Source: Galeopsis tetrahit
Lineage: Eukaryota; Streptophyta; Magnoliopsida; Lamiales; Lamiaceae
Length of the DNA stretch: 64,000 nucleotides
Reading direction: 5' to 3'
NCBI GenBank assembly: GCA_963675135.1
Contig: OY776119.1
Coordinates: 76,439,727-76,503,726 of the forward strand
The position numbers and the translations under genes are program-made. This document shows, one piece after another, positions 9,793 to 21,907 of this stretch (position 1 is its first letter; each line of letters opens with the position of its first letter). The notes under the pieces were generated by a model. That model worked only from the letters and a program-made list of their open reading frames with translations. It was not told the DNA's origin and did not search any database.

Positions 9793-11100
9793 TGTTGGTC
9801 CCAAGTTGAGTTAATAATATTGAGTAAGCTAGTAAAAGTCTAGAGGGGAGGGGTGAATAGACTTTTAAAAATCTTTCAATATATCAGAATACACAATGCG
9901 GAATTTATCAAAGTAACAATGAGCCCAACTCGAGTTTATACTCAACTTATATTCATAATTCGAACTTCTGTATGAACACTCTACTTGTCTTGTTCTTATA
10001 TGCAATTAATCAATTAAGCAGTTAATCAATCAAACACACACAAAACAGTAAAGTAAATCAAACACAAGATTTATAGTGGTTCGACAACTTGTCTACATCC
10101 ACTCTCACAACACCAGTCGTGAAATTTATTACTCTTCCAATCGAGTGTTCTTGTGGTTTTAAGTCCCAAGAAATAAGACTTTGATCTTCTCGATTATATC
10201 ACCAGATATATCTTCGATCTAACTAGCTATTTACAAGTAACTAGCAACTTGAAACAAAAACGTAAAAGTAAAACTTCTCTTAGTCCAGTAGCAGCCTTCT
10301 TGTATTCTTTGCTTGTCTTCTGGCTTGAACTTTCCAAACTAATACTCTGAGAGTTAATTTGCTTTGAATATCTCTTTAGAATGCTTCAGTATATTAAGTT
10401 TCAGTAGTCTTGAATCGTTGAATACCATGGGGTATTTATAAGCTTTCATCTTCAAGAACTTTCTGTTATGTAACCAACTTTTCTTGATAACTGACTTCTA
10501 ACTTCTTCTTCTTATCCTTCCACGCGTTTCTTCAGTTAATTAGTTATTCCATAATTAACTCTTCAATCCTTATCTTCAATACACGTTTCCAACTTTAAAC
10601 TTTTCATTCTTTGTCACGCACCTGTCTTGTCTGGTTTCGACACTTAGAAAATTTCAGCTTTCTTCAGCACTTGTCTTGTCTTGCGCATCCAGTCTTTTTC
10701 CTCTGTAGTAGACTTCTAACAAGAACTTAAGACTATACTAGTCCTATCATCTAATTTTAACAAGACTATTACATTACTTTAAGCTTTATAATTTCAGCTT
10801 AGTCACCTTAAGATCTATACAATGAATATACATTCGGAATTATGAGCTTCTATACAATACTTAAATAGCTCAGTATAAATCCTAACAAATATACAAAGTA
10901 CTTATAAACTATACTTGTCTTTTTCTCTTTCATACTTATCTTTTGAACTTTACTTGTGAACTCTACTAATCTTGTTCAAGACGACTTACATAACTAGACT
11001 AGATCAGTCAACACTTAGAAATTATTCAAGTCCTCTTTTTGGCTTATCAAAACTACTTCAACATCAATTTAGGACTTATATCAGGATTCATATCCCAACA
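9793..11100 (-). repeat. 3' LTR of Copia element 1
   Basis: 1308 bp, TG…CA, nearly identical to 21908-23215. The strings GGGAGGGGTGAATAGAC and TTTATAGTGGTTCGACAAC are shared LTR landmarks. Frames inside (such as 10972-11166) are repeated in the other LTR and are not genes. Confidence 0.95.
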
Positions 11101-11114
11101 ATTTCCCCCTTTTT
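11101..11114 (-). other. Polypurine tract of Copia element 1
   Basis: The minus strand reads AAAAAGGGGGAAAT directly before the 3' LTR, the expected plus-strand priming site for reverse transcription. Confidence 0.85.
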
Positions 11115-11276
11115 GATGAAGCCAAAACTACTTGAATTATTTCTCAATAGTAGACTAGTTAAGTAGTTATCTTGTCTTTCACCAAAATATGTTATCTTTT
11201 TCATTCATTCATAAAAGATCTGTAGATTACACATACTTAGCAAAATGAAAATAGAAATTAAGTAAAGTACTTACAA

Positions 11277-13799
11277 CTACTCACTGATGTTATCTATGAC
11301 TGGATTTGGAATACCGAATGCTTCCGGGATTCTTCTGTGAATATCTGAAATATGATCTTCAGTCTCGATCTTCTCCTTCTCAAGCAATTCTTCTTCAAAT
11401 TTCTTCACGTAGTTCATATCGATCCTCTTTCCAGATCCTAACATCGGAGTTATCCATTTCGGAAAAATAGGAACAAGAATGTTAAAACTTACAGCAGTTG
11501 CAATCCTCATGATCAAGTTCCACAAATTCTGATCTTGCACTTCCATGAACTTGTCAAAAATTGCATATAACTCTTCTCTGCTTTCTGATTCACCAAACTT
11601 ACGAATAATCCAATGATACAACTCCCACTTCATTTTGACTTTAAACCATGCATCTCTATGTTCATGATCAATGAAGTTATCAATATAGGCATCCTCAACT
11701 AGATCAGGATCAGCTTTCAACTTCTGCAGCATCTTGATATGTTTACCTAACAATTTCTTGTTAGCATAATGATCATCCTCCAGCTTTTGCTTCTTATGAA
11801 GAGCTTCAACCTCTTCATCACCAATATCAGCAAGGATGTCACCTAATTCTTTTTTCTTTTTCTCAAGAACAAGTTTTCTCTTGACTTGTCTTGTTCTGGT
11901 TTGAACATCTTCTATCGCAACACCTTTACCTTTAGCCAATCTTCTCTGGTCTTCTGCACTTGCACTAGCCTGTTCAAGATCTGCTTTCTTGACCAATCTT
12001 CTTCTCTTTGGTCTACTTGTCTCTTCTGGCAGAATAACAGTAGCAGCTTTAGGTTCAGGTTCAGCACTTACTAATCTTGTTTCTTCCCCCTTTTTGGCTT
12101 CATCACTAGCCTTGAGAGAAAACAGAGAGGTAAAGCGAGTCATTTCTTGCTTCATTGCCTCCTTCATAGCTTCAGTAGCAATTTCTATCTGCTTCTGATG
12201 AGACTTATCCTGACTCAACTTGTCTAGTTTAGTAGCAACTAGCTCCAGCTTCTGAGTAGATAGATTTAACTCTGACTTGAGATGAGTAGCAGTCAATTGA
12301 AGTAGTCTGTTTTCCTCAGACATATCTCTTAGAAGATTTCTGGCTTGCACCAACTGATCTTGTGCTTCCCTTCTTTGAGAATCTGCTATTTCAATTTTGA
12401 CACGATATAGTCTTTCCATCTTCTTAGATTCTTCAGCCAATGATCTTGCAAAATCAATAGAACACTTCTCTGAATAATCAACTTGTCTTTTCAAGAAGTC
12501 TTCTAGTTGAACATACATCTCTTGCCTGAACGTCGAATCCATATGATTGACTTCACCAACAATTAATTCCTTTGAACTATTTACAAGAGATTGATTTTGC
12601 TCCGCAAGAACTTCTTTCATATCAGACTTCAGAAATTCATCAATGGATGACTGAACAACGTGCTTCAGATCCATTTTCAATTGATCTAGATATCCTTCTG
12701 GAAAGATATGAGCAACATCTGGAATAACATCATCTGATTCAACCATTATTTCATCTTCAGCAAACACAAGAGCATCAACTAACTGATCTTCCAAAGTAGT
12801 AGACACGTCCTCGTCTTCTACTGCTTCTTCATCTGGAATGATGCTTCCTGCTATGGCTTTCAGATTAAGAGGAGGTGAGTAAGGAATTATGGCTAACCTT
12901 GCTCTATGCTCCGCTTCTTGTTGCTCCTTCAACACCATTTGAACCAGCTTTGCAGTATACGCACATGTCTCTGATGGAAAATATTTTTCCACTTGTCTTG
13001 TGATCTGGCCCACATTACATCTAGGACCATGAGCATGTTCTACTTGGAATTCGAACACAAGACCTCGAAGATGATCTGAACCATTATGAAGATCAATAAC
13101 AGGATCAGTAAACTTCTCTTCCTCTACGGGTACAACTTCAAGCATCAACTCATCTTCTATAAAATCAGACTCAGAGACTTGAACACCAATATCAAACTTG
13201 CCTTCAGAAGATAATACATCATCTGAAATGTTCAGCATTCTCTTTATAAGAGCAGTTAGAGCATGTGCTGGGAGGAGTTCTGAGTGGTCTTTGACTCCAC
13301 TGTTCTCTTGATGTTCCATCTCCCAGTCTTGAAAACTAGAAATTCCACCCATTCCAACAATCACTTCAAACAAATCTTCTGTTGGGCCCTTCTTCAAAGC
13401 AACCCAGGTGCATATTCTGATCAATTTTTCATACACCTCTGAAGATGTGTCGATCTCAACTGAAGGTAGCATCTTCTTCAGGTTTCTAGTCATTTGTGCA
13501 CGCAACCTCTTCTCGCATAGACACCTTGGGTAATCGACTAGGGATTCAAATCTATTAACGGGAGGGGTCTGAGTAAGTGGGGTCCTTAACTCAGTTGTTG
13601 CAGTGGCAACTAGAGGAGTTCCCGAAATAGATGGGTTAATGGGTTCAACATATTCTGTTGAGGTAGTGATTTTTTTTATGGTGGTTTCTTGGGGCTTTGA
13701 TGTGGCTTGGTTTGGTTTGACAACTGTCTGAGTATCAGTTGTATCGAATATAGTAGTGTCTTGGGTAATGTTGGCTCTCAGCGGTTGTGCTGCCAACAC
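11277..13799 (-). pseudogene. Post-pol ORF of Copia 1, C-terminal part (coiled-coil, Env-like position)
   Basis: An open frame of 840 codons with no recognised enzymatic domain. The first codon given is TTG, and the same frame is open upstream into the 13778-15010 gene, so it is not an independent start. The N-terminal third is Thr/Ser/Pro-rich, then acidic. A long coiled coil is evident at about residues 440-560 (heptad-like runs in MERLYRVKIEIADSQRREAQ and onward to LDKLSQDKS), followed by a basic region with RPKRRRLVKK (nuclear-localisation-like) near 610. It sits where Sireviruses carry the envelope-like ORF. No signal peptide or clear membrane helix was seen, so the Env label is positional only. 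Frameshifted relative to its upstream half. Confidence 0.65.
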
Positions 13800-15010
13800 T
13801 GAGGTTTGGGGTACAGGCCTGGCACGAGATCGAAGTGATCTTGCCTTGGTTTTGATAGGAAGGTTGAGAGGAATTGGAATAGTACGAGATGAAGTACTAA
13901 CCTTTTCAATCGACTTGTCTGGTGAGGGACTCGACTCGACTCGACTCTCACCAGTCGATACAATTCAGCAGCTTCGACATCCTTCTCTGATTCCTTGTCT
14001 GATTGAGTTTCTTCTGAATCATCAATTGGCTCAATCAGTGCCTCATCCGAGACATACTCAACTAGTGCACCACTAGTACCAGCACCAGCCATGTCTTCAG
14101 ATTCTCCAGCCTCCAACTCGTCTTCCTCAGCACTAGACGAGGCGGCTTCTATCATAGCATTTCGTGGATCAATCTGAACTTGTCCACGCTCACTAGCCCT
14201 TCCTTCAGCTTGCTTAGCAAGAGCTTCCTTTTTCAGATAGTGCTTCAAAATATGGAACGGCTTTCCTTTGCTCCAACTCGTCTTGTTCGGCAGTAAGACG
14301 GGTAGCAAAATGCTTAGCTTGTTACCAAAACTTACAGCAGCAGACACTATCCAATTGGCCGAATTGGTGTCAACTTGCACATTCTTCTTGAAGTACATCA
14401 ATCTGTCCAAGAAGAGTTTAGACCAATTGCCTTCTGTGATGCCATCATGAATTACAGCCATCACTCTCGCCTTTTGAAGAGTCACAGAGTCATAACTCCC
14501 AGTCACTCCGAGCAGCATTTTTGAAGCAATGTCAAGCAACGTCTTGTACTTGTCTAGAAGCTCTTTCTTCTTGACAGCAGGAATCTTTCCATCTCGATTC
14601 AATTTGAGTTGCTTACCACAAAATATACTCAGATACCTCAACTCTCGACCTTTAGCATACCTTTCAATATCAATCGATCCGGACGGTAGCTTCAAAGTTT
14701 CGGTTAATAACTCACGAGTGAATTCTACTCGCCTTCCTCCAACAAAGGCTTCTATGGAGTCGCCTTGTCGAGTAACTGTGGCATAGAACTCGAGCACTTC
14801 TTCCTCGAAAACCACCTCTGGGAATGCCTCCAAGTAGGGTCTCAACCCACACCTGTAGCACTTGATTAGAATCTCCTTGTTATCTTCAGTGTGTCTTCCA
14901 TTGAAGAACACAAAACCTTCAACATGAACCTTTCCTTCTGTGATATACTTGCCCAGATCAAATCTAGCCTGCATGTTAGTTCTAGTATCGAACATAGATA
15001 CTACAGACAT
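13778..15010 (-). pseudogene. Post-pol ORF of Copia 1, N-terminal part (plant transposon protein-like domain)
   Basis: 410 codons from an ATG at 15010. Residues about 30-260 resemble the putative plant transposon protein domain (Transposase_32-like, as I recall it), with the block VLEFYATVTRQGDSIEAFVG followed by RRVEFTRELLTETLKLP and a later WIVSAAVSFGNKLSIL. The acidic C-terminal region reaches a (GACTC)4 repeat at 13928-13947, after which the residues become unlike the rest, and it ends 22 bases inside the next frame. Reading past that repeat in the frame of 11277-13799 gives a proline/serine-rich continuation without stops, so one gene of about 1,250 codons was probably broken by gain or loss of one 5-bp unit. 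Confidence 0.65.
13928..13947. repeat. (GACTC)4 microsatellite at a frameshift
   Basis: Four perfect GACTC units on the plus strand. One unit gained or lost changes the frame by 5 bases, exactly the offset between the two post-pol frames that meet here. Confidence 0.85.
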
Positions 15011-15898
15011 GTTTACAGTAAAGTATGATACAATTTGCAGAATAGACTTTGAATCGTAAGTACAAACGAGAGCAATTAAGAGTAGGAAGGAAATGTGATC
15101 GTGAGGAGTGTTTTTAGAAGAGTGGAGTGGTTTTGTTAAGAAAGAAAGTTTGAATCGATGGCCAAGATTGAAAGTCTTGATCCAACGGTGGGGGCTTTTG
15201 AAATTCAGTTGCGTAATCGAGACGATTATGTGTTTTGATATCGTAAATTTTGGAATCCACCTTTCCTATTGGTTAGAACAGAGGAGTGTACTCATCTGCC
15301 CTAGCGTAGGAGAGTTTAGGCGGGAACTGGGTGTATACACCTCATTAAAATGGAGTGTATTCATCCAATCCTAGGTTTTCCAATTTTTCATTATCAAATA
15401 ACGTTTGCGTCCTTAATCAAACACTTTTAAACACTTATAGAAAACTTATCTTGTCTGTTCAAGTTCATCAGACTAGACGAGTAGCTTGACTAGTACCAGA
15501 CGAGTTCCCCCTTCGACTGTGCTTGCCTGTCTGATTGTCGAACAGCTTCATGTACCTGTCTTATGTTATGCGACGTGTGAATATATGTACAAGTAGTAGA
15601 TTAGAATAATTAATTCAAATATCATTCTAATATAGTAATCAAGGTTTCGAACAAGATGACTTTTAACAAACTTAAGAGTCAATCATAAGGATATTTAAGA
15701 AATCATAGATTCCCCCTTAAATGTTTATTCCCTTAGTGTTACCCTCAGCTTTACCAGCTTCCTCATCAGGTTGTTTGGTCATCTTGTCTGTCCTTGTTTA
15801 CCTGTCTTGTTGACGAATAGACGAGTGCTCTGCTTTTTATGTTAACTTATCTGTCTTTCCTTTCTTCTTAGTGATGTACCTGTCTTGTTAGTACATTG
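15011..15898 (-). other. Non-coding spacer between pol and post-pol ORF of Copia 1
   Basis: About 0.9 kb without a coherent frame. The plus-strand frame 15108-15374 shows no homology. This stretch could hold the promoter or splice acceptor used to express the downstream ORF, but no specific signal was identified. Confidence 0.4.
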
Positions 15899-18800
15899 CT
15901 ACATACTAGTAGGATCTAAATCAATTAGTCCTAGACTAATGCATAATTCACGAAATCGAGCCTCAGGTAATGGTTTTGTAAAAATGTCAGCTCTTTGAAA
16001 ATCAGTGTGAATCTTTTCCATGCGAATATCCTTCTTTTCTACATGATCACGTATGAAATGATGTTTCACATCAACATGCTTACAACGTGTGTGCAAAACA
16101 GGATTTTGTGTAATGGCAATAGCACTGTTACTGTCACAGAATATAGGAACATTTGATTCACATATATTATAATCTCTAAGTTGTTGAATAAGCCACAATA
16201 ATTGACTACAGCAACTACCAGCAGCCATGTATTCGGCTTCAGTAGTAGAGGTAGCAACACTTGTCTGCTTTTTCGAAAACCATGAAATGAGTTTTGTGCC
16301 TAAGAATTGACAAGAACCAGATGTAGACTTCCTATCTATTCTACAGCCACCAAAATCAGAATCAGAGTAGCCACTTAGGGATAAATCATTATTTGAATGA
16401 TACCATATACCACGATTGATGGTTCCTTTCAAATATTTCAGAATACGTTTAGTGGTTTCCATATGACTCTCTTTTGGATTAGCTTGAAATCGAGCACATA
16501 CGCCAACAGAAAATGCAATGTCAGGTCTACTAGCAGTCAAGTACAGTAATGAACCAATAAGACCACGGTAATGAGTTTGATCCGCATACTTACCATTCTC
16601 GTCTGGATCCATCCTGTAGGTAGGTAACATAGGTACTCTAGAAGATTTGCAAGTCTTAATACCATACTTGTCTAGTAGATTACGTGTATACTTTGCTTGA
16701 TTTATGAAAATCCCATCGGGAGTTTGTTTTACTTGAAGTCCAAGAAAATAAGTCATTTCTCCCATCATTGACATTTCAAACTTACTTTGCATGAGTGTTG
16801 AAAAACTTTCACTCAGCTTTTTGTTAGGTGATCCGAAAATGATACCATCCACGTAAATTTGAACAAGTAGGATATCCTTACCTTCTTGTCTTCTGAACAA
16901 GGTTCTATCGACCTTGCCCTTAGTAAAACCATTATCTAATAGAAATTGAGAAAGAGTATCGTACCATGCTCTGGGAGCTTGCTTTAATCCGTATAAGGCT
17001 TTCTTCAACTTGTACACTTGGTTGCCTTTCACTTCGAAACCTGGAGGTTGTTCAACATACACTTCTTCCACAAGAATACCGTTAAGAAATGCACTTTTAA
17101 CATCCATTTGATATACATTAAACTTTATATAAGCAGCATATGCAAGAAATAATCTAATAACTTCTAGTCTAGCAACAGGTGCATAAGTTTCATAATAATC
17201 TATGCCTTCAGCTTGAGAATAGCCTTGGGCTACTAGTCTAGCCTTGTTTCTCACGACTACATCATTCTCATCTTTCTTATTTTTGAAAATCCATCGTGTG
17301 CCAACTACATTATGATGTGTGGGTCTATCGACAAGTTCCCAGACGTCGTTTCGAACAAACTGGTTCAACTCGTCTTGCATAGCAATGATCCAATTACTAT
17401 CAGCCAATGCCTCATTAACGGTTTTAGGCTCGATAGATGAGAGGAAACAACACCAGCAAAACAAAGATGGACTAGGTTGTTCTTGCGACTCAAAGAGTTG
17501 TCGTCTAGTCTTCACACCAACAGTAGAGTCACCAATGATATTTTCAGTATCATGAGCAGATTTCCATGTTTTTCTAGTCTTAGTATGTATACTATCATCA
17601 TCTATATCAACTATAGCATCATGCATTTCAACATCATTTGTATCAGAAGATTTAATAGGAGTAGACGAGTCGACTAGCTCAGGCATGTCAACTGGTCTAG
17701 TAGGTTTACCTTGAGCACTTACCTTTTCTTTGTCATCAGACTCGAGAGCTTTCATGAACGGGTTATAAGCTTGAACAAATTCATATACTTCTGATTCTTG
17801 ATCAGTTTGGATCGATAGATCAATTACTTTCTTACTGATCTGGTCGGTAGATGAGTCTTGTCGAGATTCATCGAAAACTACATGTGGTGTTTCTTCCAGA
17901 CATAGGGTAGAGTAGTTGAACACCCTGAATGCCTTGCTAGTCGAGGAGTACCCTAAGAATATCCCCTCGTCTGCTTTAGCATCAAATGCATTCAACTTGC
18001 TTTTCCCATTGTTATGGATAAAACACTTGCAACCAAATATATGGAAATATGAAACTCTCGGCTTTCGACCTTTCCATACCTCGTAGGGCGTCTTACCTAG
18101 TGCCTTATTGATAGCACTTCTGTTTTGGGAGTGGCATGCAGTATTGATTGCTTCTGCCCAAAACTTCTGAGGAGTATTGTATTCTGTCAGCATCGTCCTG
18201 CAGGCCTCCTTAAGGGTTTTGTTCCTTCGTTCTGCTACTCCGTTTTGTTGCGGTGTCCTTGCTGCACTAGTAAGGTGCTGGATACCACGTTTAGAGCAAA
18301 ATTATTTGATATATCAGTTAATGAATTCAGTACCCTTGTCACTACGTATCTTGACAATGGACTGATTCTTCTCAACTTGAATCTTCTTCAACAGACCAGG
18401 TAGGAGTGTTTGTGTATCACTCTTCTTGTGTAAGAAGACTACCCAAGTGAACTTAGAATAGTCGTCTACCACAACAAGTGTGTACCTTCTACCGTTCAAG
18501 GTTGGAGGAGTAATTGGGCCATGTAAGTCCATATGTAGTAGTTCAAGAACTCTACTTGTTGAGAGGGTTGGAATAGATTTAAAGGAACCCTTTACCTGTT
18601 TACCTTTCTGACAAGCATCGCATATATGTGATTTGAAATAGATTTCGTTGGGTATCCCTTCCACAAGGTAATCTCTTGCAATCTTATTAATCACCTTAAA
18701 GTTCATGTGGCAGAGGCGTCTATGTCAAAGCCAACTGATCTCTTTTGGTATTTTGGTAAGAAGACAAGTGTCCCGCAGACAACTATTCCAATTCACGATA

Positions 18801-19168
18801 TATACACTGCCTTGTCTTATGCCGACGAGCAGTACAGTATGAGTCCTCTTGTCTATAATTTCGCACTTTTGGCTTTTAAACTACACTTTGTAACCTCGAT
18901 CACAAAACTGTGAAATAGATAATAGATTATATTTCAAACCTTCTACGTAGGATACATCTTGTATCTCTACATCTCCATTTCGGATATAGCTAAAGCCTTT
19001 TGTGATGGCTGTAGAACTATCACCGAATATAACCCTTGGTCCTTCTTGCTCATAGTAGCTTGATAGAAGTGTTTTGGTACCAGTCATGTGGTGCGAACAG
19101 CCACTGTCTATGTACCAAGTTTCTCCTACTGAGCCACCCTTCTTATATAAGTCGAGTCGACCCTGCAT
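15899..19168 (-). pseudogene. Copia 1 pol: protease, integrase, RT (RVT_2), RNase H
   Basis: All parts share one frame, interrupted by stops. 19168-18881: protease with WYIDSGCSHHMTG (DSG intact). A TAG near 18879 and a TGA near 18722 follow. 18706-18314: GAG-pre-integrase zinc finger (CDACQKGKQ) and integrase core with LLHMDLHGPI and IRSDKGTEFIN. Two stops (TGA, TAA) lie at about 18300-18314. 18193-15899 (764 codons): integrase C-terminal block, RT with ARLVAQGYSQAEGIDYYETY and YGLKQAPRAWYDTL, then RNase H with SGYSDSDFGGC and TTEAEYMA. The catalytic YVDD box reads IYVDGIIFGS, so its second Asp is Gly (codon at 16844-16846). With four stops and this change, no active polymerase can be made. 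Confidence 0.92.
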
Positions 19169-19203
19169 TAGATGATATTACATAATTTAGGTACCCTCCT
19201 TGT

Positions 19204-21753
19204 CTATTGGGGTCCTGGGGGGTTAGTCGAGTTCAATGGAATCCAAATGTACATTGGAGTCCTGAACAAGTTTGATCTCTTAAGCTTTCTACCATATTTG
19301 TTGCAAAATAAGACCCTGTTGTCCTTGTCTGGCCTATCATCAGTCTTTGGGTCTACTCGTCTGAGGTAGCCTTTCGACTTAACCTCTACTTGAGTAGGCA
19401 TGGGCCTATGATAGTCAGAGTAAGGCTTGTATGCATTTGGGCCATACGGTTTATAGACATGTTTAAGTCTTTCCTCTCCTTTGATATCATAAGATTCGGG
19501 CGGAGGATATAAGACTGGTTGAGTACGATATTTGGGAGCCACATTCCTAGGCCTAGACGAGTAGAGCTGAGACTGCCTTATGAAAGGAGGTCTAGGCTAT
19601 TCCCATCTAGTCTGTATTTATCTAGTACTCGTCTCCTCAGGATACCAATCCTCGTATCTGGCCTGGTTTGGTCGTCCACGACTAGTGGTCCTCTTTCGAC
19701 TTGTCTTAGACTGAACAAGTCTGTTGTTAACATTCTTTTTACCACCTTTGGTAATTGGATTGCTAACACCAGTCTGCTTATGTACAGTGCCTTGGGATGT
19801 AGTTCTAGTATCGTATTCCATTGGTCTTTTGCCTTTATCATGTGTCAAAGAGCTTGAATTAACCTCAATAGGGTTCTCAATGACTTGAGTAGGCGAGTCA
19901 GGTGCATAAACGCCCAACCCTGTCTTGTCACCTGGAGCCCTATACCTATCTGACAGTTTTTTATTAGTCATAAAAGACTTGATCAGGTCAGTAAGTTTAA
20001 GGTCCAGATTTACGACCTCAGTCTCTAAGAACTTATTGCGTTCTTCAAGCTTTTTGCACTTGCTCTTTAAAACATTGAATTCATTCGTCTCAGTAGCATG
20101 TGTCTTAAGTAGGTCTTGGTATAACTTGTCTGTTGACGCACACTTGTCTTTGAGTTGTCTCAACTCTTCTTGCAAGCGTTCGTTTAGGATTGTTATATTG
20201 GGATCTACTTTAGACTGTGCTTCTTTGAGTTCAATGATTTCTTATTTTAAGATGATGTTTTCGTCACTGACTTCAATGAATGCCTTATTAGCAAGTACGA
20301 GGTCTTCTTCAGTCACACTAGTAGAGTGATGAAGACTACTCCCTACTCCACTATCGGCGGTATCACTTTCATCAGATTCTGATTCATCACATGATTGAAA
20401 TGAAGTTGCGGATGATACCTCTTGCTCGATTTTCGCCATGCAACATAGACCATCATCAACTATGAATGCTTCCACTTCATCTCGATCAAACGGGTAGCTA
20501 GACGAAGGCAACTCGTCTGAATCCGTTTCAGAGTCATTGTTAGCCATCATTGCCTTCTTGCCCCGGTTGTATCTTCGTTCCCTTCTTGCTTTACGTTCTT
20601 CACGGTCATCAGTACTCAGGTCCGGACATTCATAGATGTAGTGACCTGGTTTCTCACAGTTATAGCATAAAGGATCGTTAGTAGACTTTTTCTCAGGAGA
20701 CTTATCCCTTCTCCTATCTCGTCTATCAGAACGCTTAATCTTCCTATCGTCAGACTCTCTATCTCGTCTGTTACTTTTCGAGACTTCGTCTCTCCTTTCG
20801 AATGAGTTTCGGTCTCGTCTAGTTTCAGACGAGTCCTTGTTACCAGAACCTCTATAGTCTTTGTAGAACTTCTTATATCTACTATAGCGCTTGTTCAGCC
20901 TGTCGAACTTCCTAACCATAAGGTTCATCTGATCTTTCAGACTGAGATCAGACTTATCTAACTCATCTTTTATGCTAGCAGACTTAGTCTTAGACTTAGA
21001 CCTGTATACTCTAGAGCTCTTAGACGAAGTAGACTTAAAGGCAACATTTTTCGACACATCATTCTCCCTATCACTACTGGCTATAGGATCATCCTCATCT
21101 AGATCGAACTCATGGGCCTTAAGAGTTTGGAACATTGTCTCAGCAGTCCATTCATCAATGTCTTGAGTATTCTTTATGATCATCTTGACCATTTTCCATC
21201 TAGCATCAAGGCTCTTAAGAATTCTCAAGTTAATTTCACGATTAGTATAAGATTTACCAAGCACTTCCAAATCATTCATAACACGTGTGAAACGAGTATC
21301 TAACTGGTCTATATTTTCACCAGCCTTCATCTTAAATGATTCGAACCTTTGAACAGCTGTGGAAAGCTTACTTTCTTTGATCACTGTGGTCCCTTCACAA
21401 ATGATAGCAAGTCGATCCCACATTTCTTTGGTTGTCTTACATTTTAACACTTTCCCAAGATACTCATTGGGAAGGGTGTGTAAAATATAGTTCTTGGCCA
21501 AACTGTCCAAATTGTTCTGTCTCATTTCTTCAGAAGTGAGTTCAGACCTTGGTTTAGGGACGAGCACGCCAACGGCTTTAGACGAGTCCAGGGCGGCAGT
21601 GTTTTGAACCATCGTGACTACTGGTCCTTCTTTAATCAGGGAGACCATCAGGTCATGAGTTGAGCTGAAGATGGCTTCCATCCTCAACTTCCAGTAGTCA
21701 TAGTCCTGAACAGAGAACTTGGGAAGTTTATTAGCACTTATCTCCATAGACAT
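19204..21753 (-). pseudogene. Copia 1 gag (UBN2/DUF4219 type with zinc knuckle)
   Basis: The ATG at 21753 starts a 503-codon frame to a TAA at 20242. It has a DUF4219-like KLPKFSVQDYDYWKLRMEAI near the N-terminus, a UBN2-type gag core at about residues 110-215 (TTKEMWDRLA, RFTRVMNDLEVLGKSY) and a CCHC knuckle CYNCEKPGHYIYEC near residue 365. The same frame continues past the TAA through a coiled-coil segment (20175-19618) and, after a second stop, 19542-19204. The original gag was therefore much longer, as in Sireviruses. Gag forms the RNA-packaging particle. At least two nonsense changes break it. Confidence 0.85.
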
Positions 21754-21893
21754 AGTTTAGCAGTAAAAGATTATAGCAAGAATTTCAAGATACAGATATA
21801 TCAAGTAATGTGATACGAATCAGAACAGACACGAACCAAGACTTCACCCAAAGTCTTTAAATGTTATCAAGGAACAGCAATTCGAAAACTACT

Positions 21894-21905
21894 GCTCTGA
21901 TACCA
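21894..21905 (-). other. Primer-binding site of Copia 1, initiator tRNA-Met
   Basis: The minus strand reads TGGTATCAGAGC, the standard plant Copia primer site complementary to the 3' end of initiator tRNA-Met. It is two bases from the 5' LTR. Confidence 0.95.
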
Positions 21906-21907
21906 CT

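Noticed and set aside
11277..13799. 840-codon frame as a host gene captured by the retrotransposon
   Set aside because: No host family recognised, no introns to judge by, and the position after pol matches the usual extra ORF of Sireviruses; kept as an element ORF.
15108..15374. Plus-strand 88-codon frame in the Copia 1 spacer
   Set aside because: Antisense to the element, no domain, and length expected by chance.
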